From positions 4,809,773 to 4,873,772 of the forward strand of contig CM039141.1 of the NCBI GenBank assembly GCA_022036555.1: 64,000 bases of DNA, in the 5' to 3' direction. Source of the DNA: Microstegium vimineum (Eukaryota > Streptophyta > Magnoliopsida > Poales > Poaceae). The translations under genes were made by a program, and so were the position numbers. The notes under the pieces are model-generated. The model saw only the letters and a program-made list of their open reading frames with translations, did no database searches and had not been told where the DNA came from. Shown here one piece after another: positions 12,284 to 23,759 of this stretch (its first letter is position 1; every line of letters starts with the position of its first letter).

Positions 12284-13597
12284 GACAACAACAACTTCTC
12301 CAATCTCCGCCTCAAGGCGGGGCAATATGGACTTTATATGTTGGATCAGATCAAGCTCACCAGCGGAGAGTATTCTCTTCTTGCGTTGCAAATCAAGTTG
12401 AAACAAAACCTCAATTGCACATTCCATTCTAAGTGCAGGCGACAACGGCTCCTCCTCCTCCTCCTCCACCTCCTTCTTCTCCTCCTCCTCCACCTTCGCC
12501 TCCACCTCCTCCTCCTCGATCTCAACAACAACATCCACCCCATCGGCGTTATCGTCTCCAATCTCCGCCTCAAGACGGGGCAATAGGGACTTCATATCAT
12601 CATAAAGAGCAAGCTCATCAGCGGAGAGTATTCTCATCTCGCGTGCCAAATCAAGACGAAACATAACCTTCAATGCATCATTCATTTTAAGTGCAGGCGA
12701 CAAGAGCTCCTCCTCCTCCTCCTCCTCATCATCATCATCATCATCATCATCAACTTCTCTAATCTCCGCCTCAAGGCGGGGAAATTGGGACTTTATATGA
12801 AGGATCAAATCAAGATCATCAGTGGAGAGTATTCTCTTCTTGCGTTGCAAATCAAGACGAAACAAAACCTCGATTGCAACTTCCATTTTATCTGCAGGCG
12901 ACAAGGGCTCCTCCTCGTCCACCTCCACCACCTCCTCCACCTCCACCACCTCCTCCATCTCAACAACAACATCCGCCCCATCAACATTATCCTCTCCAAT
13001 CTCCGCCTCAAGACGGGGCAATAGAGACTTCATATCATCATAAAGATCAATCTCATCGGCAGAGAGTATTCTCATCTCGCGTGCCAAATCAAGACGAAAC
13101 ATAACCTTCAATGCAGCTTCCATTTGAAGTGCGGGAGACAAGGGCTCCTCTTCCTCCTCCTCCTCCTCAACTTCTCCAATCTCCGCCTCAAGATGGGGCA
13201 ATAGGGACTTTATATGACTGATCAGATCAAGCTCATTGGCGGAGAGTATTCTCTTCTTGCGTGCCAAATTGAAGCGAAACAAAATCTCAATTGCAACTTC
13301 CTTTTGAAGTGCAGGCGACAGAGGCTCATCCTCCTCAGGCAACGAGGACTGGAGGGAAGCAGATGGGTTACCCGAAGAAGCACCGACAACTGCATCCGCC
13401 CCATCCATATCAGCCACACAAGTGTCCATCCCAGCCTGCTGGGAAGAGCCTCCAGAGGGCGAGGACATGCAAGGAGGCTGGAGAGAGCTGGTGGAGACCT
13501 CGTCCCGCGGCGAGAAGTACCCGGAACTGGAGCTGGCCGAAGAGTGGTCGACCGCGACCTTGGCGACGACGGCTGACGAGGCGTGGCCAACCGGCAA
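11720..13597 (-). CDS. Six-repeat protein with alternating A/B modules and acidic linkers (start uncertain, possibly a pseudogene)
   Basis: Long open frame (625 codons) ending at 11720. There is no ATG at its 5' limit: an in-frame TAG sits at about 13625, so translation would start at the ATG at 13468 (MSSPSGGSS, about 582 residues) or enter by splicing. Upstream, an ATG near 13776 opens MARRDAGGTADLG..., but in another frame; the pattern suggests a damaged 5' end. Six modules of about 51 residues lie at residues 92-142, 152-202, 231-281, 298-348, 384-434 and 463-513 (numbered from 13597). They alternate A (..LQRKKRILSA..LDLI.HIKS) and B (..LAREMRILSA..DLYDDMKS), each ending LEAEIGE. The linkers are Glu, Val-Glu or Asp runs, one with about 15 Asp. 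The last 100 residues match the gene at 15551-17932. No known domain is recognised. Confidence 0.55.
12059..13324 (-). repeat. Tandem array: three copies of a two-module (A-B) unit
   Basis: The DNA encoding six modules is a higher-order repeat: A1-B1, A2-B2, A3-B3, with an A-to-A spacing of about 139 and 153 codons. Size differences come from the linkers, which are trinucleotide microsatellites (GAT/ATC and GAG/CTC). The longest is the TCA/ATC run near 12236-12283. A modules resemble each other more than they resemble B modules, so the pair was the unit of expansion. Confidence 0.85.
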
Positions 13598-13627
13598 TTG
13601 GGACGAGGGCTCATGGTGGGGCTTCTA

Positions 13628-15300
13628 GGAAGAGGGTGCTACGGCAGCGGCAGCGGCAGCGGCCTCGGCGATGGCGGCAGCCCGCGATGCCGAGCCCCCG
13701 GAACTGCATCTTGGAGACCCCCTGCGGCGGCGCCCACCCCAGGTCGGCGGTGCCCCCCGCGTCGCGACGCGCCATCCACAAGCGCAGGAGCTAAACTGAA
13801 CCTGGGCGGCCGAAGTCGATGACGAGCGGCAAGACTCGCCGAAGAGGATACGGCGGTGCGGGTCGGCACACGGATGGAGGTAGGGCGATGTCGAACTTCG
13901 TGGTGGGCTGGGAGGTTAGCAGGCAAGACGGAAGGGAGGAGGAGAGGACGGGAGCGGAGGCCGGTATGGAGGCCTCCGGGCCGGGGTGGCCGCCGGCGCG
14001 GCTCACCGGTAGGGCGGCGCCGTGGAGAAGGGAATTATGAATTGGACAAAATAATGAATTTGCCTCTTTGGTTGCTTTGACTGATACGAAGATTCTGACT
14101 AGGGTATGTCCAAATGCCTCTATTTTCAGTAGAGTATTTTGTTATGGGCTTTTAAAAGTGCCGCTTCATCCTGTTTCTAAAAGTGACTCTTCTTCTCTAA
14201 AGATTTAATTTGATGAACCAAACATCTGTAAATGCATATTTATATTTTATGGTTTCACATGCTAGGCCGAAGCATTTAAATTTTTCATTATGCTAAGAGT
14301 AAAACATTCAAGGATGAAACAAATTGCTCTCACTATGGCCCTGTTCGTTTGGTTTATCAGCCACCGAAAACCACCGAAACAAACGATGATGTTTTCTGTC
14401 TGGATTCGTAGTCATCGGTAACCATGTACGCTAGGTTCTATCCTAATAAAATCGAACTGTTTTTTCTGATCATAAATTCCATGCTATATGACTATATCAC
14501 CAATTTTACACTAATTATGCAATGGCAACGATAAAATTTCACACCAATTTTCTACCATTTCAAGCCACAAGTATTAAAAGGACCTCTGGCGTCTGTCTTT
14601 AGATCATTATTGTTGTCAAGTTTCATGCTACAGTTTTCAAGGCTGCCACACTATTTAAAGTGTCTGGAATTGTTGAATGAAATAGTCTCATAGTGCACAA
14701 TTTCATTTCGGAGTTTTACAGGCTATTGATATCATTTAATTACAATACATAGCATCGGACCGGGTCATGTAAAATGAAAATGGAACACTCCAACCCCAGT
14801 GCCATTTTGAACATATTTCATAAATTTCATCTCCATGAAACCCATCTTTCCTCTCACTTTATAAATTTCTTTATCATGTCATCATTTTTGTCAACATGTT
14901 TCGAAAACATGCAAGCACCCAAGCAAGCAACGGGGCTTAGGTACATAGCAAATTGTAACGGCATGTTTCCAAAAAAAAGATGAATATTAATGATACATTT
15001 CCAAACCATGACATTTGGTTCCGTTTTTTTTTTAATCATGACATGGTTCAAATTAGCCCTTAGCTCTATTAGATCCACAGCGGATCTACTTCGACTATTC
15101 TGATACATCCCCTGTTTTCACCTCTTGAAACACAGTTTGCGTGTACCTTGCTCGCTGGCAGAAATGAATTGCTGGAATGTTTATTTACGCTAGTAGCTAG
15201 TACATCTGTCATCCTACTCGCATCAGCAGTCATCAAGTGGGTACGGAAACCCTACATCTCAGTTACAGAGGGCAAAAAAAACAAGGCTAAATTCACATAT
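13628..15300. other. Upstream region of the repeat gene and spacer
   Basis: 13628-14040 is GC-rich and holds the probable original first exon and promoter of the repeat gene (see that entry). 14050-15300 is AT-rich. At 14338-14400 a block beginning CCCTGTTCGTTTGGTTTATC resembles one end of a hAT-like MITE similar to the one at 55621; the other end was not found. Confidence 0.4.
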
Positions 15301-15550
15301 ATATGCTAAGGTTCACCTCCAACCAACGGCAAGCAAAACGGGTCAATTGCAGGCTTACTCAAGTAATGTATAATCATAGCTTTCTCGCTTAATGAAGAGA
15401 TCAATAGAGGAGAAATTGTCCTTTAGGAAACTAGAAATGACCCTCCAGAGTAATTGCTACCAAGACTATGGGTACAAGATAGATAAACAGAATATACAGC
15501 TAGAGCCGAAATGCATCCATCAGCGATGTTCAGAATGCTGAGGCTGACAC

Positions 15551-17932
15551 TCATTCTGGACAGATCTCCCTGAAAATGGGGAGCCTGCGACGACCACTGT
15601 TACCGTAAAGAGCTTCAGTGATTTCATCGCCCTCCCAGAATGGTTCTGGATCAGCAGATGGCTTGAGAGTTGAAGGTGTAGCGTCTGGTCCTGGCTTTGG
15701 AAGCTCTGCGTTGGTTGCTTCGACGCTGACCTCTGACAACTGGAGTTCAGCAGGGCGCTTGGCGGAGGTGGAGGCACCAAGAACTGTAGTAGGAAGATTG
15801 CTACTTGTTTGTGGTGGGGAGACGAAAGAAATGTGGTTTTCTGAATCCTGAAAACCTGGTGCGCCAGTAAGCCGGCCAACCTATGCAACAAATATTGACA
15901 TACACAAGTAAAAATATGTTAGTGTAAATTCCAGTCAGGGGAATTGGGCAAAAGAATTATGCTAGTGAACGATACTGTGCATTATCTATGGTTACTTTGA
16001 TTGACAGTGATGCCCTGATTCTGAAAAAAACTTGCTAAACCATTGGATAAAACAGACAGGCCAGCTAAAAAGAATAAAAAAAATAGCACATCAGGGCATG
16101 TTCAAATGTTGATACTAGATCTTATAAAATGCCTAGTCCGCATACTCTTTCTCTTTGCATTGCATCTTGCATACTTAGGGCATGTACAATGCAATAATGT
16201 TTAAATAGACGTTTAAAGACAGAACAATTAAACGCCTACATACAAGTCCTAATTCTAGGATGGCAACAACTAAACTTTCACACCAATCTCCATTTTTTTC
16301 AAGCCGCAACTGTTAGTTGTTTTGCTGAAAAAGGACCTCAGGCATTGGTGCTTGAGCTAGCAGTGATGCCACTGCAAGACCTCGTTGAGGTGTCGTCCAC
16401 CAGGGCACAGAAACCAGTAAGGCAGTAACTGCCTGCAAGCGTCCAAGCAAGCATCGCGTTGTACATACCCTTAAGCAGCGATGCCACAGCAAAAGCTAGT
16501 TTAGGCATTGTCCACCAGGGCAAGGAAAACCAGCAAGGCAGTAACCGCCTGCAAGCAGCGTTGTACGTGCCCTCATAGATTGTTTCCAACTAAAGCAACT
16601 AGTAACTGACCTATCTGTCCGGTAATGCACCTCAAAGGAAACCAGAACTAGTAACGGAACAAAAGCAACTAGTAACGGACCTAACATGACTGGACATATA
16701 AGGAAATAATAGAACAAATTTACACTTGAGCTTTGAAACCAGAACTGGATTAACTAACTTGCACAGTAATATTAAATGGCAAGTCAACATAAGGCATGTA
16801 TGTCTGAAATATAACGGGATCTCCAGTGTTGTAAAATGGTGGATAGCAACACTACTTCAGGGACATGGCTTCCTCTACGAAACAACGGGACTACAAATAA
16901 CCGAAACAGATCCTAAACTCTCTGTCCTTTTCTGAAGAGAATAATACCATGAACTTCTCTTTCGCTAGAAAAAATGACAAACAATGTACTTTCAGAAGCT
17001 CAATTAAAGCAAGTCCATAACTATTCACAATAGTATGTCACACTAAAATTAAATAATGTTCACTGTGACATATTCCCTAAAATCCTGAGTCGTTAGTAAA
17101 TGATAATGAACTAATTCTCATTGTAGCTTAATAAATTGTCGATCTGTATATCTAGAACTAGAATTAAGGTAGCCATAGCAAAATCTACAGTCTGTGCAAA
17201 AGAAAATTGTCTGAGATATAGCATTAGAGCATGTCTAGTTGTCTACTCTCTCAGCAAAAATGTGGTCCACATGTACCATAAGTTGGCTTGATGAAATCCA
17301 TGTCTTGTGGTAAACCAGTTTGAGCAACCCTTAACTCCAAGGACTCAGCTCAACTACATTCCACACTATAATTAACAGGAAATTCCATGAAACAAATCAT
17401 AGGAATCATGCAATCATGGCATTAACCAAACTAAGCTTACCTATGGTCCAACCAAAGGGCCAATCACAAATCATTACTACCCTTCAGCTAGTGACTAGTC
17501 AGAACCCAAACTGTCAATAAAACTAGATCTGGAGAGCAGCACAAATACCTCATGTTTGGAGCCGTAGTGACCACCGCCAGGTGCCCAAACCCCATCATCC
17601 GCTACCAGGTAGGCCGCCCTCATCTGTGGCGGCGGCGGTGGCGCCGACTGCGGGGAGTAGAGGAGGACGCGGCTGTCCAGGTCCGCAGAGGCGGCGAAAC
17701 AGGAGCGGCGGTAGCGGAGGAGCGAGGCGTCGAACCCGAGTTCGAGACCGCCAGAAGACGACGATGAAGAGTACCCAGACATGCCGCCGTCCCCGCCGGC
17801 CACGGCGTCAAAAGCCGGCGTGAGGTAGGTCCTCAACGACGGCGAAGAGAGTCGGCGCTGACGACGCCGCGCCGCTGACTCACCCGCCCACCTGCTGCTG
17901 CCGGGGGACGCGGGGACGTACTCGAAGTCCAT
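15551..17932 (-). CDS. Unrecognised two-exon protein sharing its C-terminus with the repeat protein
   Basis: Exon 1 17549-17932 (ATG at 17932, MDFEYVPASPGSSRW...) and exon 2 15551-15847, joined in phase 0 across a 1.7-kb GT..AG intron, give 226 residues. The N-terminal half is Arg/Ser-rich (RRRQRRLSSPSLRTYLTPAFD, then a Ser run) with a later segment DLDSRVLLYSPQ and a proline run. The C-terminal 100 residues contain ATNAEL, DEITEALYG and RRRLPIFREICPE and match the repeat gene at 11720. I do not recognise the family. Basic, serine-rich composition would fit a nuclear protein, but that is only inference. Exon 2 is not the end of the neighbouring MYB gene, which has its own stop at 19675. The exon 2 acceptor could also be a few bases upstream, but only the one used keeps the frame. 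Confidence 0.65.
16374..16600. repeat. Tandem duplication of about 120 bp in an intron
   Basis: Two imperfect head-to-tail copies inside the 1.7-kb intron, each with GTCCACCAGGGCA, CCAG(T/C)AAGGCAGTAAC(T/C)GCC and a GTTGTAC(A/G) block. No coding sense is apparent. It may be a transposon remnant. Confidence 0.55.
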
Positions 17933-18900
17933 CGCGGCGAGTCCGTAGCCCTCACGCGGAGCTGCGCACCAAATCACCGCAAAGGGTTAACGCCTGGAGG
18001 AGGGGCCGAGATTGGGAAAGCGAGAGATTCGCGGATGGGGGTTGAAATTTGTAAAAAAAAATTGGGCTCCTTCGAAATTTGGAACTCCGAATCGGAAAGA
18101 AAAAAAAAAACCTCCCAAAAACGCGCACGCGGCCAACGAGGGTTGCGGACGACTCACGATGAATCCGCGGTTGCGTTCGCAAGAGCAAATTCCTTCAGCG
18201 GAGCTCGAGGGTTTCGAAAAAAAAACAAAAATCATAAAAAAAATTGAAAAAAAAAAAGAGTCGATACATGGATTACGAAACCGGATCATCCAAAAACTGC
18301 ATCACGAGCTAGTTCCTGAAGTCCAAACCCTTGAACAGTGCAGGCGTGCAGCGCAAACCGGCAGATCAAGATCTATAATGTAAAAGGGTTCAAACGAGTC
18401 CAGGAACAAATCAGAAACGGATCAAAAAACAGAGCAACCCGGATCTCTCATACGCAAAATTCGCCCGCAAGAAAACCTCGGTAAGAGCGCATTTATTGAA
18501 CTAGCTCCGGAAGTTTTATTAATAGCATATATAAAAACAAATAAATGAAAAAGGCATTAAAAAAAAGTCCAAACTTTAGATCATGATAGGGATTAGATCG
18601 TGATCCGAGGCTGACGCTCACCTTGCATCGGCGGCAGCTTCTGGAAGGCCTCCTCAGTGCTCACTACCTTCCGCCGCTCTCGCGGTCTCGCCTCGCCCGC
18701 AAGGTCACGCAGCCATTGGTGGCGGCTGCTTGTTCGCTTCGGCCGGGCGGGAAGTGGAGACGAAGCGAGGCGGATACGAAGGAAAGGGAGGCAGGCCAGG
18801 TCAAGTACACGTGGCCCTCCTGCTCCGCCTCGGATCCCTTTTACTTCGGCTTGGCAGTTACTTGGACAGTTGGGCCTGCACTTCATTTTACATGGGCTAG
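17933..18900 (-). promoter_or_regulatory. Probable 5' UTR with a 5' UTR intron, and promoter side, of the 15551-17932 gene
   Basis: A good donor (GCAAG/GTGAGCG) at 18622 and an acceptor (TGCGCAG) just before 17961 suggest a non-coding first exon, about 18622-18850, and a 660-bp leader intron. The short frames seen here have no domain. From about 18990 to 19110 the sequence (CAGCTAATTATTAGCTGG, later CTACAGCTAATTTTAACAGC) looks like a degraded MITE between this gene and the MYB gene. Confidence 0.4.
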
Positions 18901-19674
18901 AAACGTACTTTACATGGGCTAGAAACGTAACAATCCAAACCAAAAGGCGTTACTTGGGCTTGAATCGGGAAATGCTGGTCGTCGTTTGGAACCAGACAGC
19001 TAATTATTAGCTGGCGCCTGAAGGAAAGCCGGTTAATAACTTTTCATTAGTTAATAACTAGGGTGTTTTGATAATCTACAGCTAATTTTAACAGCCAACT
19101 AGTATTATGACAGTAACTCTGTCAGTATGATAGAGCCAATTTGCCAGATCGGATCACTGTGGTCATTGTTGACAAAGCACATGACAAGATGAACATAACT
19201 GGAGGTCTGGACAATACATGAGTTCATTCTGAATGGACAGCAGACTAGTATATCGGTTAACTGGAGGTCTGATCAGCTACAGCGAACAGAATTTTCTCAA
19301 CCGAATTTCAAGTTTCCAACCATATAAAGCATACAGCCATACCCTGTATATCGGTTCTTCCATCTCAAAAGGTCAACAAAAGAAAGCCATTACATCACAC
19401 TACACAACAATATGATAACTCGCACCCAAGAGAAGAATTACAAGAGTTAATTACACAAAGAATATTACTTATTCTATATTTTGAATACAAGCTGTAAACA
19501 CTTGCACCACCACCCTTTCATTCCTGTATGCTAACACAACCACACCAATGCATCATTATATACACAACAAACAAAACAAACTATGAAACCCTTGAGGGTA
19601 GGCACACTCATGCATATAGGAATAGCCAAATTATGCTGAGGGGCATAGCAGGCTTGGTGTTGGGGAAACCCATT

Positions 19675-22600
19675 TCAAAGGCTATTAAGAAGAGCCCTTT
19701 TGCAAGATGGCTGCTGAGAAGTTTCAGGCCTTGACCCTGGTGAGGTCAGCTCTATCACAGAGATCAGAAAACTCCTCTCCTGAAAAGATTGAAAAATACA
19801 AATTTGAGCAGCTTTAACAACATATTTATTATTACTTCAGGTACAACAATATTTCCAAATACAAATTTCGGGCATAGGTCATGGAAAAGGAAAGCTTACA
19901 CTAGCAGTGAATTTTGGGGTAGGCATGTCGTCTGCATATGGTTGGAATGTTGCAACTGTATGAGCAGGGGACGTGAATTCCAAAGATGGAGGCTTACTTT
20001 CTTTTGCAACCACAGCAAAACTTGGGGATGCAAAGTTTTCTGCACCTGCTTTATCTCGGAGAACTGTGTGAGCTGGGGAGGTGAATTCAATACACTGGAG
20101 CCTGCTATCCTCAGCAATCTCATTAAGATTTTGTGGTGCTGGTGTTTCTGCACAGTCTTGACTCTCAAAATTTGTCAGGACAGGAGATGCAAACTCCATA
20201 CATTGAAGTCTGATATCTTCAGCAAGCTCACTCAATTTTTCAGATGCTGGTATTTCTGCACCTGTTTGGGCCTCAAGAATTTCAATATTTTTTCTCTGAT
20301 GTGGATGAAATAGAATATACAGTACATGAGTAATCATAGATAGTGTAGATTACCTGGGCAAGGTTCCATACTTCCAGAAAGCACATTTTGGCAAATGCTA
20401 TTATGTTCTTCGCAGTTATCTGCTGGACAAGTTTTCATCACTTCATTAGGGGCCATGTCTGATATCACTTCCATGATAGTTTGAGAAGAACCAAAACACT
20501 GCTCATCATGAACATCAATCTGTCCATTCTGCTCCCTGTTAATTGGAATGATGATGCATCAACATCTGAAGCAATATTATGAGTGAAAGGATGAGAAAAT
20601 AACCATTATTTACCCTGACTTTTCTTCATCTTCCTCTTCACTCTCATATGGGTCTATGATTAAATCATCAATATCTGTTATAACAGGAGATGTAGATTCT
20701 ACACGTTGAAGCATGCTATTTTCAGCAACCTGGTCCTCGCTCAAATTTCCAAATGCTGGTATCTTTGCACCTGTTTTATCATCAACAATTTGAGATCGCC
20801 TTTCTTTGATGTAGATAAGAATCAACCTAAGTTGCGATTGATAGAATAGGTTACCTGGGCAAGGTTCCGTACTTGCAGAAAGCACGTTTCTACAAAGACT
20901 ACTATCCTCTTTGCAGTTATCTACTAGGAAATCTTCCATCATTTCCTCTGGGACCATATTTGATGTTACTTCTACGCTAGTTTGTGAAGAACCGTTACAG
21001 TGATCATTTTCCACATCAGGTTGCCCAATGTGCTCGCTTTGCATTGGAAATAATGATGGGTTAACAACTGAAGCAATAAATCTGACCCCAAAAAATCAGT
21101 GTTTATTCACAAATTACCTTAACTTCTGTTCATCTTCATCTTTACTCTCATAGGGGTCTACAATTAAATCATCAAGCTCCTCTAAGAGTGAACCTATTTC
21201 AGACCCACTATTTTCTGGCACTTCGTTGTGCTCTTTTTTCACTAAATGATCTTGCAGTTGCTGAAAATGCCAGGGATAAAACAGTTACCTATCAATAAAG
21301 CACCAAGAGTTTTAAGCAGAGAACTTTGTAACAGGCAGTTGGTGCAGCCATACATACCTGCCATGCTTCATCCATGCTTTGACTTGTATTGTCACTTTTG
21401 ATTTTTGTTGCAAGGGAGCAAAGCAAGTCAGCTTGCTGCAATAAAGTAGCAACTTTTGGGTCATCCTTTTTCAGAAAATTACCCTCCCGCTTCACACCTG
21501 AAATTATCAGCACAGAAATGATTCAATCACTAACACAAGACATACAAGTAAAATAAAATGTTCAGAATCAAGGATAATGGACTCACAATTTTGGGATTTA
21601 ACTGTATTCATGTTATCTTGGTTGTTCAAAGAAATGGTAGCAAGAGGTTGCCTGGCATCTTGTGTGCTCTTTTCTTGTTCAAATAATCTCATATTTGGTA
21701 CAAGGTTCTCCTTTAAATCAGAACTGGAAGACCTTGTAGCAGAATCAATAAAAAAAAAAGGTCAAACAATATGTAGACATTAAGACGCTTATCAGTTAGA
21801 AAATGTAACAAGTTCAGCTTGTATTTTATATACCTCATCTGCTTAATATGTAGCAAGGAGCCAGCTCCGCCTGGTGTCAGGCATCCTGTTTCTGTGAGAA
21901 CCCTCTTTGCATTTGTGTTGGAACATGGCACACCATTTTCTTGGTATAGCTCCTCATCCTTGGCCCTCCTTTTGCACAGAGTAGAAAAGCGATTCTTCAC
22001 TGCATTGTCAGTTCTGTTGTAGCCAAACCCAAAAACCTTAGTTCACAAATCACATTTTTATCCTGTTTTCACCTAGCAAAAAATAGCAATCCAATAAGAA
22101 AAACACACCTTCCTGAGACAACTTTTGCAATTTCAGTCCACTTGTTTCCAAGAACTTTTTGAGCCTGCACAACAGTGACAAGCTGATAAGAATATACAGT
22201 TGGACAGTTTAGAAGCTCTACAGCAAGAACAAACAATTTTGAAGATAACAGCAAAACAAACTGTACATGAGGTTTCTAATTCCCATGTGCCCCCACAAAA
22301 TTTACCAAAATACAAGTGAAGACAAACTAAAGGATTAGAACTGATACCACACAAATCATGATATAATGCACAATCTCAAGATAGACCATGATCCATTCTA
22401 GGCTCTCTAATAATCTATTAAAGAGCATATCAGTCATGTGTCCTGGTAAAGCACAAGACAAATCTATTATTAACCTGCAATCATGCAACATAGGATAGGC
22501 TCCAGCGGTCCAGCCTGTGATTTTTCTGAACTCAGTCACAATCATTTGTGTTGAACTGTCAAAAGGTCGCTAAAGAAGTAACAGCAGAGAAGACTAGAAT

Positions 22601-23759
22601 CTAAATTCTATGGAAATTGGAAAACCATAAGCATTTGATACAACAGTGTCCAGTTTCAAGCAAATTCACTGCCCAGATCTAGAAATTAAGCTGCAGTTAG
22701 AAGACATAAAGATCTCACCTCACACAGCAGCATATCCTCTTCCCTGGACCACCCACCTTTCTTGCACTCTGAGTTCAAATAATTGTACCATCTGCAGTGA
22801 CAACCAAACAGAGAAAAAAAACGGAATCAAACCAACATCCAAACAAAGTTAGGAACACGATGATCCTAACCAATGTTTACTCTAGTAGAAGAAAGTGGTG
22901 CACACCTTCTCCTGCACTGTCTGGCTGTCTTGTCCTTGAATTGTGCCGCTATAATGGTCCAGCTACCAAAAGGAAAGTAAATCTCGGTGATTAAAAGTTC
23001 AAGGCGACGAGAGGGCACGGTTTGAGTCTGCAGAGAATACTGGATGCATACTTATCAGTGCCATGAAGCGCGATTTGAGCACGAAGCACGCCATCCTCCT
23101 ACAACCAGGTAGAAAGGTAGAGAATTCAATCATAGAGGAGAAACCGCAGAAACAGCCCAAGGCAGCCTCAAGACTCAAGAGAATCAGAAGAGAGGAAATG
23201 AGCAAAATTCAAAACGAGTTATCGCAAGTCGATAGAAAGTTGTTTCTTCCGTTGGCCAAATTTGAGTGCCAACAAAAGTTAAGTAGGATTAAGACTGAAC
23301 ATACGTACTGAGCAGATGCGCAAAATTCAAAACGAGATATCACAAGTCGATAGAAAGTTAAGTAGGATTAAGGCTGAACATACGTACTACTGGTAGTCAG
23401 GAACGGGATAATTTTTTTGAACAGTCAAAACTAGGTACGGAATCCAGAAACCAAAGAGAACCCCCCAGCAAGCGAAAAAGTCGCCTTCTCTCCTCAAGCA
23501 AAAAAAGAAGCGCAATAATTGCTAAGTACATTCCTGGGTCCAATCCTAAACCCGAGGCACCAAAAATGGAGCGGGGAGGAAAAGCACGCGGCGCAGAATT
23601 GAGCAACTTGCGAAGCACACAAACACGGCTAGACAGTAGTACTTGAAACGAACGGGGAGTCTGACGCACCTCGGCGCTCCAACTGACGATGTGACGGTCC
23701 TTCCTGGCGGCGGCGGCGGCGCCGGAGGAGGACGAGCTCAGATCGGGCCCGGTCGCCAT
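19675..23759 (-). CDS. FLP: R2R3-MYB transcription factor, FOUR LIPS/MYB88 type
   Basis: Fourteen exons: 23670-23759, 23052-23098, 22906-22962, 22719-22791, 22109-22164, 21834-22013, 21587-21732, 21358-21497, 21118-21260, 20855-21036, 20614-20770, 20354-20535, 19900-20261, 19675-19779. All junctions are GT..AG and phases agree, giving 639 residues from MATGPDLSSSSSG. MYB repeat R2 has Trp at 28, 47 and 66; R3 has Trp at 79 and 98 and Phe at 117. The segment EAQKVLGNKWTEIAKVVSGR followed by TDNAVKNRFSTLCKRRAK is diagnostic for FLP/MYB88. The C-terminus SQQPSCKRALLNSL also looks family-specific. In Arabidopsis these nuclear factors limit divisions of guard mother cells and act in root gravitropism. 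Arabidopsis FLP is about 436 residues; the extra length here is in the acidic C-terminal half, where exons 9-12 include a tandem duplication. Confidence 0.9.
20261..21260 (-). repeat. Tandem duplication of about 0.5 kb inside the MYB gene (exons 9-10 and 11-12)
   Basis: Exons 10 and 12 are both exactly 182 bp and encode related segments (GSSQT..EV.S.M.P.E, NC.E..S.C.NVLS.S.EPCPG). The end of exon 9 (DDLIVDPYESKDEDE) matches the end of exon 11 (DDLIIDPYESEEEDE). The start of exon 11 (GAKIPAFGNLSE) matches the start of exon 13 (GAEIPASEKLSE). Corresponding splice sites are displaced by 501-509 bp, so introns and exons were copied together. Phases are preserved, so the longer frame stays open. 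Confidence 0.85.

Noticed and set aside
12196..12666. Poly-His and Pro-rich plus-strand frames
   Set aside because: They are the antisense of the Asp/Glu linker microsatellites of the repeat gene.
15551..15847. Last exon of the FLP/MYB88 gene
   Set aside because: The MYB gene has its own terminal exon at 19675-19779 with the family ending; this exon joins in phase to the ATG exon at 17932.
20771..20799. Longer exon 11 of the MYB gene starting at an upstream AG
   Set aside because: That acceptor breaks the phase; the AG before GTGCAAAG keeps it and matches the parallel exon 13 start.
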